From: Priapulus caudatus
Taxonomy: Eukaryota > Priapulida > Priapulimorpha > Priapulimorphida > Priapulidae
Length of the DNA stretch: 27,016 nucleotides
Reading direction: 5' to 3'
Assembly: GCF_000485595.1 (NCBI RefSeq)
Contig: NW_014577121.1
Location: forward strand, 646,948-673,963
Part shown: piece after piece, positions 1 to 10,579 of the stretch
How positions within the stretch are numbered: the stretch's first letter is position 1
Layout: each line of letters begins with the position of its first letter
Notes under the pieces: model-generated
Told to the model about the DNA's origin: nothing
The model's database searches: none
Seen by the model: the letters and a program-made list of their open reading frames with translations, nothing else
Made by a program: the position numbers and the translations under genes

Positions 1-580
1 TTTATTAACAGAGTGTAAGCCCAGCTCGACCGCTTCACTGTTAAAATAACTTCATCGATAGGGATGAAATAATGTTACAACAGGTAATAAATCCCATAGG
101 ATAATATTAGAAGCATCAGTCTAGTACTAATCAGTGGTATTAAAATGCAAGTGATCCTTCCTGATCAATTCAAGGTTCCCTGAACTACTACTGTTATGAT
201 TATCTCTCAAATACTATGCTCATGTTTTGAGTGTATATGTAGAACGTTGACAAATATGCATACTGAATCACTTTCAAGAACAGTGAAACCCTGTAATACA
301 GCCATAATTAGGGGTTCAAGAAACTACCAAGTAAAATGTAGGGGTTGTTTTGTAGTAAGGTAATTAAAAGTTGAAATGTCCTTAGTCAGGAATATAAGTT
401 TGCTTGTGAATAAATCAATGATTTTTATGTTGTTACCGCTTAGTCATCCGAAATACACATAAAAATACCAAAAACACATCAAGTAACTGAAAGAGAGAAA
501 TAAGGAGAAAAAAGTCAAGTGATGATCTCGTTATATATGTCTGAATTCATGTTACCGCAGGGCGCATTATAGCAGGGTTC
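1..580. other. AT-rich spacer, no gene seen
   Basis: AT-rich sequence with short broken reading frames on both strands. I see no coding motif, RNA gene or terminal repeat here. It ends where the TACTT microsatellite starts. Confidence 0.6.
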
Positions 581-669
581 TACTTTACTTTACTTTACTT
601 TACTTTACTTTACTTTACTTTACTTTACTTTACTTTACTTTACTTTACTTTACTTTACTTTACTTTACT
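581..669. repeat. (TACTT)n pentanucleotide microsatellite
   Basis: About 18 tandem copies of TACTT run without interruption; the last unit changes to TACTC. The near-perfect array suggests it is young or still length-variable. It lies roughly 290 bp upstream of the retroelement gag start. Confidence 0.97.
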
Positions 670-839
670 CTACTACTGCCCGTAGGGTCTATGTCTCCCT
701 GACCTCTGTTGGACCTGGCTCGTTTAGCTATTTCTAATTAACCCTAACCCTATATATATTATATATTATTAGAGCAGGTTTATTTAATTGCTCGTTAGAT
801 GGCGCACAGGTTAATACAAATGGCCTCACTCTCTTTGTT

Positions 840-911
840 AATTTGTCAGCATTGTCCTGCCTCCAATGCCTCAGAGACAAATGGTTATATTCCTATCTAT
901 GCTGACAAATT
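840..911. repeat. 13-bp perfect inverted repeat upstream of gag
   Basis: AATTTGTCAGCAT at 840-852 is matched by its reverse complement ATGCTGACAAATT at 899-911, giving a 13-bp stem with a 46-nt loop. It lies 50 bp before the gag ATG, in what would be the retroelement leader. No long terminal repeat or convincing primer-binding site could be assigned around it. Its function is unknown and it may be a leader RNA structure. Confidence 0.6.
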
Positions 912-960
912 CGTGATCTACAGCTAACATCGAACCGGCCACGCCCGAGTGTTCCCCATC

Positions 961-1443
961 ATGCCTGCCATGAACTGTCCAGTTGCTGACTGCGAGTACA
1001 AGCCTGCGGACGTTGATCCTGCAATCGTGGTACAGTTACTCCAGATACATTCGACAGCGGAACACACCCAACCGCAAGTCGCCCCCGCTAAGGTCGAAAA
1101 GGTGAAGAGACCTACATTGTCCTCTGGCGGGTCGAGCGAAGAATGGACTTACTTCATGACCAGATGGACAGACTATGTCTCCACAACTAATGTTACTGGC
1201 CAGGAAAAAGTAGTCCAGCTGCTAGAGTGTTGTGACGAGGGTCTTCGCAGAGACCTGACGAGATCAGCTGGTGCCAGTCTGACGAATAAGACAGAGGAGC
1301 ATGTACTGGCAGCAATGGAAAAACTTTCAGTGAGAGAGGAGAACACGATGGTTGCTCGTTTCACACTGCACAACATGACGAGCCAGTACGTGCATTCGGC
1401 GCTCATATCACTGGACAAGCGAGTGTCTGCAAATTTGCACTGA
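961..1443 (+). pseudogene. Retrotransposon gag, N-terminal part
   Basis: The first in-frame ATG is at 961; the open frame begins at a GTG at 949 but ATG is the reasonable start. The product would be about 160 residues and contains the stretch RRDLTRSAGASLT, which I associate with gag proteins of a Ty3/gypsy lineage widespread in marine invertebrates. Residues after about 140 (VHSALISLDKRVS) no longer look like gag. From about 1383 the gag-like reading continues in the next frame, so a single indel near 1378-1383 truncates the protein. There is no membrane segment. Confidence 0.75.
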
Positions 1444-3290
1444 CATGCCAGAACTGCCAGAATGAAGTGAATTACACCAATGAGGTTCTCCGGGATGTAT
1501 TAGCTAGGGGTCTGGCTGACAGTGAGATTCAACTCGGTCTGCTCGGAGATCCGAACCAGGACATGACTCTCGAGGAGGTGTTCAAGTTTGTGGAGGCCAA
1601 AGAAGCAGGCAAGCGATCGGCAAACAGACTTTTGCAGTCACAGGGTGCAGCTGCTGCACGCAGCCTGTACCAGAAAAGCAAAAGATCATCAACCATGGTT
1701 AGAGAAGGGACCAAGCGACATGACACTGATACAGACAGTCAGGAAGTGTGCTCGTACTGTGGTAGGAGAGGTCACGGTAAGAGAGACCCACCTCATGTGA
1801 GAAAAAATACCTGTCCTGCTTACGGTAAGACTTGCAGGAAGTGCAACAGGCTGCATCACTTGGAGGCGATGTGCCGCAGCACGACCAACGGTGGGCCTGA
1901 GGTGTCAATGGCAGATGAGCAGGGCACAGTTTTCAGCGCGCTCTGCACCATCTCTGATACCACGTCACCCAGTGCTATGCAGACGCCAAACAACGATCCG
2001 CTCTGTAGCATCACCACCTTTGATGAGCATGCTGGTATACGTACCCTGACGCTAGATAACCAGCTATCGGACTGCTGGAGACAATGGGCGTCAAGACCTC
2101 AACCGTTCATACAGCTGTCAGTATCTTGTAAGCAGGCGGACTATGACGCTCTCGGACATCCTACCCATGCAAAAACTAAGACTGCCTCCCTCCCCGTAAT
2201 GGCAGATACTGGCTGCCAGAGCTGCTTGGCCAGCATAAAGATGATCAACCGCCTGGGACTCAATGCAGCAGACCTCATCCCGGTAACTATGAGGATGCAT
2301 GCAGCCAACAGCAAAGGGATCAATATCCTTGGTGCAGCAATTCTGAGGTTCGTGGGAAAGGATAAGCATGGTAGTCTGTTGGAGACTAGGCAGGTGGTAT
2401 ATGTCACAAACAACTCTGACAAGATATTCCTCAGCCGAGAAGCATGTGTCGCTCTCGCCATGATCACGGATCAGTTTCCAATGGTTGGTGAGGTCCTGTC
2501 GGCAGACTCCTCATCACAGCCAAACGGTGAGGCCGGCATCACTACCCCGTGTACCTGCCCAAGGCGTCGACCCCCTCCACAGAAACCGGATTCACTACCC
2601 TTCCCTGCCACTGAGAGCAACAGAGCAGAACTGCAGAAGTGGCTGATCAACTACTACAGGGGCAGCACATTCAACACCTGTGAACATCAGCTCCTACCTA
2701 TGATGGAGGGCCCACCAATGAGGCTGATGGTAGCCCAGGATGCTGAGCCAGTCGCCTGTCACAAAGCCATCCCTGTCCCTATTCATTGGCGTGGGAAGGT
2801 GAAGGCCGGTCTCGACAAGGATGTGAGGCTTGGTGTCATCGAGCCTGTTCCTGTCGGTGAACCTGTAAAGTGGTGTCATCGTATGGTAGTTTATGCCAAG
2901 AAGAACGGTGAGCCAAGGCGAACAGTTGACTTCCAAGCACTCAACACACATGCTAAGAGAGAAACCCATCACACACAGAGCCCATTTCACCAAGCTCGCT
3001 CAGTGCCAGCGAATAAGGTGAAGACAGTCCTCGATGCTTGGAATGGGTATCATTGTGTTCCTCTGCATGTCGATGACCGCCACCTGACCACATTCATTAC
3101 CCCCTGGGGTCGCTATCGTTACAGGGTGGCACCTCAAGGATACATTGCATCTGGTGATGGGTACACTAGACGGTACGACCAGATTATCGCTGACTCTGCA
3201 CTCTCATATACTGACTATACAAAGTGCACAGATGACACACTCATATGGGCAGTCGGACGGTGTTCCTTCACAGACGCCAGCCCTGCTGCC
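961..3290 (+). mobile_element. Ty3/gypsy-type retrotransposon relic (gag, protease, reverse transcriptase)
   Basis: The stretch reads, in order, a gag N-terminal region, a gag C-terminal region with zinc knuckle, an aspartic protease with a DTG triad, and the palm of a reverse transcriptase. This is the gag-PR-RT order of Metaviridae-like (Ty3/gypsy) LTR elements. One frameshift near 1380 splits gag. No LTR is recognisable on either side, and the RT stops making sense just after the catalytic DD motif (about 3250-3290), where the frame runs into an unrelated cysteine-rich gene fragment. RNase H and integrase are absent here but a collinear piece lies at 12288-13757. The element is dead as it stands. 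Confidence 0.85.
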
Positions 3291-3488
3291 ACCGTTAAGA
3301 TGGAAAACATTTTCTCCAACGTTGCATGCCGCTGGTCCAGCATTGTTGAAAAAGGGCTTTGGTTTAAGCAGGCAGGGCACATCTGCAGACAGCACATTAT
3401 AGGAAGACGCGCTGAAGTTCCATTCGCCAATTTATGGGGCTGGGAAGAAGCACGTGACAAGATGATTTCCCATGGACTCCGATGCTGA
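1383..3488 (+). pseudogene. Retrotransposon gag C-terminus, zinc knuckle, protease and reverse transcriptase
   Basis: One long open frame continues gag. Numbering from codon 1467: a gag helix-rich part (1-75), a cysteine cluster with a canonical CX2CX4HX4C knuckle (residues 123-136), and an aspartic protease whose active site is DTG (247-249) followed by a downstream ILGAA segment. The reverse transcriptase covers about 440-595, with motif A-like LDAW (522-525), the VDFQALN block (487-493), the APQGY block (555-559) and a catalytic CTDD (587-590) where the usual x-V-D-D has threonine in place of valine. After about residue 595 the similarity to RT is lost. The first knuckle-like cluster (from residue 95) lacks normal spacing. 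No RNase H or integrase follows. It is a decayed, truncated copy despite 673 uninterrupted codons. Confidence 0.85.
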
Positions 3489-3705
3489 CCAACTCTTCCA
3501 GAGGCAGCCAAAGCTAGTCAGTGAACACTGTTAAAAATGTGGATGCAAAAAAAGGTCTTGTGACAAAAGATGCAAGTGTGGTCAAAGCAATCTCGAGTGT
3601 ACATGCAGTTGTGCTTCTGTTCAGGACAGTGTAAAGCAGAGAATACAGCAAGGCAAATCTGAGCATATTGAGATATCTGCCATTGATCATTTTATAATTA
3701 CATGA
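3298..3705 (+). pseudogene. Frameshifted remnant of a CXC (tesmin/TSO1-like) cysteine-rich domain gene
   Basis: Four pieces of one gene type appear in order but in alternating frames. SPTLHAAGPALLKK lies near 3313-3357 (frame 1). QAGHICRQHII through WGW spans about 3366-3443 (frame 0). LPEAAKASQ lies at 3495-3521 (frame 0). KCGCKKRSCDKRCKCG and a following CTCSC lie at 3535-3612 (frame 1, just after a TAA at 3532). The cysteine pattern is that of the CXC domain. The upstream blocks match my recollection of uncharacterised marine-invertebrate proteins that carry this domain next to LPPT, QAGH and WGW motifs. At least three frame changes and several stops make it a pseudogene. A possible polyadenylation signal AATAAA follows at 3964. 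The junction with the reverse transcriptase lies around 3250-3300. Confidence 0.6.
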
Positions 3706-6344
3706 CAACACCATTGGATTTGGCGTTTACACGGAATACGACGCGTGCCTTCTAATTGCGTGGCACTGTGTCTTCATGGAAATCTGTGGAACGACCACGT
3801 TTTGGCGGGTCACGCAGGTGTACCCTTCCAAAGTACTTCCTCAGAAGGACCGGAACTCTCTTTTAACTTGGAAGCTTTTTCATTCCATATATCTTACTTC
3901 ACGCCCGTGTGTTCGTAGTACGCCATCCCCCCCGCCCTCCCCCCGCCGATTTCCTTTTGACCTAATAAACATTGTTTATATTGTAATTTGTTTGTTAATT
4001 TGAAGATGTCACTCAGCCCTTCATAGAGGGTTGGATCCGATTATTTTCCATCGTTTCCCATCGCGAATTCCTTGACATAGAAAACAGGTATAGACTACCT
4101 AGCCCAAGTCCTGGTAACCCGTGGGCCCATATGCTTCAATAGGTTGCCGGATATTTAGGCAAAGACAGTGCGCTTTTGTGGCAGGCCATCCTTGTTCGAT
4201 TGTGAATCTTATTTCCGGCCAGGAGATCAGGTGAGTGTTTGATGAGGTATAGCATGCACCCATGTGTCTCCTAATACCCGTTCTATGGAGTCATCTGAGA
4301 TCTCAAAAACCCACCATGTGACCCCAAACCGGATGAGGACCAGATCGTGGGTACTGCCCCACCCCGTGAAGGGGGTCGAACTCTACCACACATGCGCTCG
4401 ATCCCTGAGTTAGGCAAAAAGCTGCTCTTCTCTGTGGTCGACCATGCCCTACTTCGTGTCAGTTTGCAATCATTTTTTCCCGGCACCAGAACAGGCTGTT
4501 CATCTTATGATACTTTGACATGCGCGCTCGCTCTCTTGATCTGCATCTTTGAACTTTCTATACGAGAGAACATACCCTGTAGTCTACGGCACCAAGATCA
4601 TTTGTTAGCGATTTCCCACGAGGCACTTACAGCTGATTTATGGGAAACAAAACCACATACTTTTCTCACTCCTCCTCTTTGACCTATTTTCTGGCGCACT
4701 TTTAACTATTTTGGCATCTTTTTGCGTCCTGGGAAACGTTGGAGTGACATCGTGTTTTTTCCCGTCAATTTTTCCCGCACCAATCGGCATACTCACCCAA
4801 ACCGCAGCCCTAGGGCCAGCAAATTTTCCTTTATGGCTTCTTTCTCACGACGCTGCCACCATCTTATGTCTTCTGATATTCACCACCACGGGTCATCCCT
4901 AAGCGAACTTCGTAAACACCTGTAAACAGAAAGGTCACGTGATTCATATCTTCAATCGTTCCTCATCCTAGCACAGACAATATCGCTATATCATCATGCA
5001 ACTCATAAATACAGATCCAGTTCGTCAAGTTTATTTTTAGTAACTTCTAAAGTCGCCTGACTTTCTTTAGAACAATTAAATTTTTCTATATAGACCTACC
5101 GTTTTCCATGTTCCCCGATTTTTAGGACACTGCGCAGTATCTCGACGTCCAATGCTTAACCTAGCTTGGCATCCACTATCACATATTGTTCTGTTTACAG
5201 TGGTTATGAAGTAATTGGACAAAGTTTCATGCTTTTATCACAAAACGTGCAACAATTCAAGAACATCTCACATTTACATCTTTGGACGATAGCACTGTAC
5301 TACAAGACAGTCAGATCGCGTATAAAACTAGTCACTGCGCGTTTATATTGCACCGTCAACCACTAATCTCGGCTAATCTTCATAGACGACATACAGCCAC
5401 ATCTCAATCAGCGACTCTAGGCCTTTTGCTCTGGGCGCTCAGGTTAAGTGGCTAGCGAAAGAAAGCTATCCTGTAGAGACCTGCATCTGCCGTGGTCAGC
5501 ACTCGGCATCCACTACTCATGCCGAGACCAGTTTGCCTGAAAACGAGCCCGTAACTCACTTCCTTCATATATACCCATCCGTTTTACAGAACAGATTTTT
5601 GAATATAGCTCACAGGCGACAAGACGCCGCCAGTGGCGCTCACTGCCTTTAGCAAAACACAAGCGGGTTTATTTTGCTGCGCGATGTGCTTTTAAATGCG
5701 TGTGCGGGTGCGGAAAATTATAATACACCCACAACACGCACGGATGTTATACATTCCCTCGCCAGCCACATGCCCCCCATAAATCAACCACTCATTTCTT
5801 TAACCAATCAAAATGTTTGTAAAACTCATACAACCACGACTACGTCATTTGTAGGTGAGGGTAACCCCGGTGTGTGACTAGGGTACAACTCTCATGGTAA
5901 TTATACATCCGCCGAATCGTAAAAATCCATCCAAGCATAAGGTACCGGAGTGACCATTAAATTCCAGTAGGCAACTGAGCAGAATTTCGCACTGAGAATG
6001 TTATCCTAGCCATGCTACTAGATGTGGCGAACCATTATTGTGCATTATAGTCATGGAGTAATCCCACTCACTAAAACCTTTTTACGGCGCTTCTATAACG
6101 CTTAATCGAAGTAAATACTAGACACAGGAAATCCCATATACTTATGACATTCTAAAACACTTAAGGGCTCCGCGTCACAGTTACACCTCCGCGATTGCCT
6201 GACCACTTTACTACAAATGCCCTATCCAGGCTATTTCACTCACATATTTACTCATAAAAAGAACAATAGAGAAATATATTACGTATTCCAGTCGTCCTCG
6301 TAGTCCTATAGTCTTCTTTATTGTACTATAATTAGGTTCATTAT
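3706..6344. other. Noncoding stretch, no recognisable gene
   Basis: Only short open frames occur (for example 111 codons at 4347-4682), with no domain motif that I recognise. It includes a C-rich patch near 3926-3950, an AATAAA at 3964, and a small 8-bp hairpin (CTCGGCAT / ATGCCGAG, 5502-5526). No tRNA-like cloverleaf, terminal repeat or transposase fragment could be supported. Confidence 0.5.
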
Positions 6345-6787
6345 TACCCTTTCACCCAACCACTGTCTCACCTACCCTCCCATCCCCCACTCCATCCTCC
6401 TCCCTCCTCCCCATCTCCTGCCCCTGCTCTCTCCCTCTCATCCTCCCTTTTCTCGACTCCTCCACTTCTCTCCTCCCTGCCTTCACTGATCCGCCTCCCC
6501 CCTCTCTCCTCTTCCTGCCTCCACCTCTCCTTCCTTCCTCCTCTCTTCTCTCCTCACTCCTCCTTCCTCCTCTCTTACCCCTGTCTTCACCACCCCTCCA
6601 CCACTCCTCCCGCCCCACTCCCCTCCCGTCCTCCCCCTCCACCCCCCCCCCCCACCTACCCTCGTCACCCTCCATTACCGTGGGTCGTGGCCGCCCCGAT
6701 CGCTCCTCACTCCAACCCCCCTCCACCCCACCCTCCACTTCCCCTTGCTACACCAGCTCTTCTCCCCCCTCTTCCCCTCCACCCTTC
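6345..6787. repeat. Polypyrimidine (CT-rich) low-complexity tract
   Basis: About 440 bp of nearly pure C and T on the + strand, built from CCTCC, CTCCT and CCCCA-type words and including an 11-bp C run near 6641-6651. The arginine/glycine/glutamate-rich open frames on the opposite strand (6352-6738) are translations of the repeat. The tract has the opposite strand bias to the purine tract at 8978-10395. Confidence 0.9.
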
Positions 6788-6874
6788 TGACCGTTTGCGT
6801 ACCCGTTGAGCCGCATCGTGTTGCGGTAACATCAGTGTTCCGAGCGTCTGCCGTAACCTTTGCCGTTTTCCCTA

Positions 6875-8273
6875 GTTGCGTCTCAAAATTGAATCGGCCG
6901 GCCTTCGCCAGCGCAACAATTCTTGCCGCAGTTCCCCTTCTAAGCCGCTTCCCTCTGCGTGTGTCTGCGCTCCCGCTAGCGTGCTTGTTGCGTCTTCCCA
7001 CCTCTAACAGCCTACTTCGTTGCGTGTGAGTTGGCGTTCGTCAGCTTATGCGCCCCTCCTTTTTTAATTCGGCGCAACCCCTCCCGCCAAACTGGTGCTG
7101 CGCTAATGGTGTGACAAGCACATTCACAGTTCAAGAATTTTGAACAGCTGTTCACCAACAATCTCCCTGCCGTACATGCCTGCCGATCACTTTCTAACCG
7201 CAAACAGGGACCGGCACAGGTCCCGCTAACGCAACGGAACAGCGCTCGCAACACGCTCGAAGCAGCCATCGCCAGCAGGTACCGCAATCATAGAGTTATA
7301 ACACGCATGGTGCTCGCAGTCAAATTTGAGGTATATGGCAGTTTTGTAGCGTACATGTTGCGAAATGTGAATGGCGTACCTGTTGGCGATCATGTTCGCG
7401 ACTCGTGTTCAGCGTGCTGTGTGGCGAATCACTGTTGCGTGTAGATAGAGTACCTCACCAGACCTATTGTGCGTATTCCAGCGTATCCGCCAACTATAGT
7501 TGCGTGTCGAGTTGCGTGTTGTTGCGTACTACCCACATGCTGTGTTGAGAAATGGTATAATAGTTGGCCTTTTCTGCTAGACCTCGTGTCAGCCTTGTTT
7601 GTCGGCACGCTCCGAGGATGACAACATGGAGGGCTACCTCTTGCTGTGGTAATTAGATATCAGTTTGATCTGGTCAAATTTAGCAACACAACACATACAG
7701 TGTTGGTTCTAAAGACATAGATTAGCAGGCGCCTTGACTTTGTCTCTCCGACCAGCTTCTGGGGTGCCGAGCTCGACACGAGGACGCAAGGTGGCATCAA
7801 GTAACTTTATGAGGATGGCCGGCCCGAAGATGTACGATGAGACTGCCTACGGGAGAGTTGGTCCTCGCATCATACCAAGAAAACACGCAAGTACAGGTCT
7901 GCCCTGGAGCCCTGGCCTGACGCTGGCAGTCACTTTTGGCGGCACTGGCCTCGGGTACCTAAGTACTCCCGACCATGCAGTTTTTAACGCGTTAGTTACA
8001 GGTTTTTATACTTAAGGTTTATTACACGTGACCGATATTCGCATTAGCAACGCAACTAGGCAGCGCAGGTTCAACGCAACCTTGTAAGTTCTGAACGCAA
8101 CTCACCGGAACCATCTAGGGCAGCAGGTTTCCAAGCGCACTTGTAAGTTTGGAACGGCGTAGCTCATCACGCGCACTCCTCCGCCCACCGCCTAACCTTA
8201 GTACGCGAGGTGATTCAGCAGATATTGGGGGATGCTAAGTTCAGTTCGCCACTCACACGCAAACTCACACGCA
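6875..8273. mobile_element. Probable PIF/Harbinger-type DNA transposon with subterminal inverted repeats
   Basis: The heptamer GTTGCGT occurs seven times left of the transposase relic (6875, 6987, 7019, 7434, 7499, 7511, 7521). Its complement ACGCAAC occurs three times to its right (8050, 8074, 8095), plus once at 7229. A 12-bp inverted pair TGCGTGTGAGTT (7021-7032) and AACTCACACGCA (8262-8273) also brackets it. The right part contains a degenerate duplication around CTTGTAAGTT (about 8063-8165). Clustered, oppositely oriented motifs near both ends are typical of transposase-binding subterminal repeats. The true ends, TIRs and target duplication were not found, so the boundaries given are those of the repeats. 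Confidence 0.5.
7626..8015 (+). pseudogene. PIF/Harbinger transposase N-terminal remnant
   Basis: The clearest part is the frame from about 7780: SSNFMRMAGPKMYDE, then RVGPRI, then WSPGLTLAVT. This resembles the N-terminal HARBI1-type pattern (NFxRM...MYDE...RVGPRI...PGLKLAVTLRHLATG). After LAVT the expected histidine-leucine-alanine motif appears only in another frame (a block ALASGT), so a frameshift lies near 7940. Upstream, an ATG at 7626 opens MEGYLLLW then stops, and SRRLDF (near 7720) and DQLL (near 7750) occur in other frames, again as expected of the family. The DDE catalytic region is not present. It is a multiply broken fragment. Confidence 0.65.
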
Positions 8274-8279
8274 CCCCAT

Positions 8280-8745
8280 TACGGCAACCCACAGCGAACT
8301 CCACGACGCTAACACCATAGGGGGTTTGAATAAGGCTAGAAATTGCACATAAACTTGTGATTTGGGTCTTGCGCCTTTCGAGTGCGCTATCACAATCCAT
8401 GATTGTGCCCGTCTAGCCACGCCCAAACTGTCATAGGTTTCAGTACATGAAGCTCATGCCGGCTCGTGGCCCGGGGCCTTTAGCATGCTTGTAGCAGCGA
8501 GGGCCTCCACGCCTTCCCGCTTTCCTTGGAAGAAGTCCCACGGCATACTATCTCGAACGCATTCTTCGATCCAGTCCGGCGTTCAAGACTGCGTTCCGCA
8601 TAGCAGGATTCGTCCGCAGACCATACTCCTTCACCCGCGGTCCCACACTTTCTGTGCTGGCATTTTGATTCGGTATGAGAAATTAAAGTCCTAATTTGCG
8701 GCCTACTGGCATCAAACCCGCGCCGTGCTCACTACCGACGGTTCT
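8280..8745. other. Noncoding stretch right of the Harbinger remnant
   Basis: Mixed-composition sequence with frames of up to 69 codons. On the minus strand KVWDRG (near 8640) faintly recalls the MADF/Myb-like partner protein of Harbinger elements, but the frame stops at once and nothing else supports it. Confidence 0.4.
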
Positions 8746-8746
8746 A

Positions 8747-8923
8747 CCGGACCCAACATTACCCCCGGACAATTACCCCGGACAATTATCCCCGGACAAT
8801 TACCCGGCCCATGCTATTTCACCTCCGACAATTACCCCCAGACATTTACCTCCCCGGACATTTACCCTCGACAATTACCCCCTGAAATTTACCCCCCCCG
8901 ACAATCACACCCGGCACATTTAC
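8747..8923. repeat. Left array of ACAATTACCCC-type short repeats
   Basis: Roughly a dozen degenerate units of 12-17 bp, such as CCCCGGACAATTA, GACATTTACC and GACAATCACACC, follow one another. The complementary motif forms a second array at 10580-10667, so the two arrays are an inverted pair enclosing the purine-rich minisatellite. Confidence 0.85.
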
Positions 8924-8977
8924 TTTCACGCTCTGTTCTGATTCCCTTTCATTATTCATTGTTGAATACCGTGATAC

Positions 8978-10395
8978 AGGGAGGAGGTCGAGGAGGAGGG
9001 AAGAAGGTGGGATGGGAGGAGGAGGGGGAGAAGGTGGAGGAGGACGCCGAGGAGGAGAGAGGAGGTGGAGGAAGGCACCCGCCCGCCAGGGGGCCAAGGC
9101 GGCGGAGGAGAAAGGGCGGACCACCCTGGAGCCAAGAGGTGGTGGAGTAGAGGGGACCAGAGAGGTGGTGGAGGGAGACGGATTGGGGAGAAGAGTGGCA
9201 GGAGGAGGAGAGGAAAGAGCGAGGTGGAGGAGGAGGAGACGAGAGCAGGTGGAGGAGGAGAAGAAGAGAACGTGTGGGCAGGTAAGGTGGTGGACGGAGG
9301 AGGAACGGGGGGGGAGAAGGTGGAGGAGGAAGGGAAGGTGGTGGAGGAGGAGGACGGCGAGGGAAGGTTGGGGAGAAGGGTGGTGGAGGAGGGAGAGCGG
9401 GCAGAAGGTGGCAGGGCGCCGAAGGAGGGAAGAGAGTCAGGGAAGTGGGGAGGAGAGGTAGGTGGGGGAAGGAAGGAGGGGGCGAACGTGGGGAGGTGGC
9501 TCCACCGATCACAACGCGCGCCAGCTGGCAGGAGGGGATCAACGCGCCGCCCCCCGCCTGGCCGAGCACGCGAGACGGAGGCAGAGGAGGTCGGGACCGC
9601 CCCCCCCCCCAGCGCACACCGGACAGGGGGCCCACAAGGGCCCCCCGCCCCCCGCGGGAAGCAACACAAGGGGAGAACGTGGAGAGAAGGTGGTGAGAAG
9701 TGAGGGGAGAAGGTGGTGGAGGAGGTAGGATGGGGGTAGAAGGTTGGAGGGGAGGTGGCCTTGAGGGCAAAGCTCTCGCCCACACCCTCCCCCACCCCGC
9801 CTCCCCCTAACCGCCGGAAGAGGCGAAGAGGAGCCGCGCGTGAGACCGCCGCCCGCATGAGGAGAGGAGTGGAGGAGTGAGAAAGAGTAGATGCGCCGTC
9901 ATGGGAGAAGGTGGTGGAGGGGAGGTAGTTGAGGATGGTGGGGGGAGAAGGTTGGAGGAGGAGGGACGAAGGTGGTGGGAGGAGGGGAGGGAAGAAGGTG
10001 AGAGCAAAGGTGGTAGGCGGAGGAGGAGGGAGGGAGAAGGTGGAGGAGAGGAGGAGGAGCGGAGAGGAAGAGTGGAGGAGCCGGCGCGACTGCCCAGCCA
10101 GCAGGCCGACGGCGATGCGCCAGGCTACCCGCGAGGAATAGTGCCCGAGGAGGGGGAGAACGTGGGGAGCGGTGGTCGGACGGATGAGGAGGGATCAACA
10201 TCGAAGGTGGGTGAGAGAGGCGGAGAGGAGGTGAAGGAGGACGAGGAGAGGAGTTGTAGAGAGGCGGTGGGGGGAGCAGGTGGGGGAGAAGGATAGGGGA
10301 GGATAGGTGGTGTGAAGTGAGAGGAGGGGATAGAAGGTGGAGGAGGAGAGAAGGAAGAGAGGAGGTGGAGGAGGGAGGAGGTCAGAGGAGAGGTG
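8978..10395. repeat. Strand-biased purine-rich minisatellite
   Basis: About 1.4 kb built from degenerate GGAGAAGGTGGNGG units and GGAGGA runs, for example near 9028, 9308, 9703, 9903, 9941, 10030 and 10154. GC-rich islands that are not purine-only interrupt it at about 9071-9130, 9497-9670, 9756-9860 and 10078-10140. Long frames through it (up to 300 codons on the minus strand) are low-complexity Pro/Ser or Gly/Glu/Arg translations and not genes. Such a tract can form triplex or G-rich secondary structures. Confidence 0.9.
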
Positions 10396-10402
10396 TTATG
10401 CT

Positions 10403-10572
10403 ACCTCCATCCTCTTCCTCCTCCTCCACACATTCTTCGCCTCCCCCTCTTTTTGCCTCCTTCAACACAGCGCACCTGCACCTTTCTACCTCTCTACCTC
10501 CTGCCTCTCCCCCTCCTTAGACTGTTTATACCTCCTCCTCCACTACCTTCTTCCGTCGTCCTCTATCTCCTC
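10403..10572. repeat. Pyrimidine-rich tract, inverted relative to the purine minisatellite
   Basis: CCTCCATCCTCTTCCTCC-type sequence begins within 10 bases of the end of the purine tract. The abrupt strand switch makes the two sides potentially able to pair. Confidence 0.85.
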
Positions 10573-10579
10573 CTCTATA

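Noticed and set aside
780-830. TGGCGCACAGG as a retroelement primer-binding site
   Set aside because: Only a partial resemblance to tRNA-complementary sites and no LTR end next to it.
4347-4682. 111-codon frame
   Set aside because: No domain, no splice context, overlapping frame on the other strand; likely chance.
6352-6738. Minus-strand 128-codon frame
   Set aside because: Translation of the CT-rich tract.
7734-8015. Intact small gene of 93 codons
   Set aside because: Motifs match the Harbinger transposase start, with a frameshift in the conserved block; it is a remnant.
8485-8700. MADF/Myb-like partner gene on the minus strand
   Set aside because: Only KVWDRG is suggestive and a stop follows immediately.
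9012-9703. Plus-strand open frames of 149 and 212 codons
   Set aside because: Gly/Glu/Arg-only composition from GGA/GAG repeats; no domain.
8952-9858. Long minus-strand open frames (277 and 300 codons)
   Set aside because: They are Pro/Ser/Leu low-complexity translations of the purine minisatellite; overlapping frames on both strands are open for the same reason.
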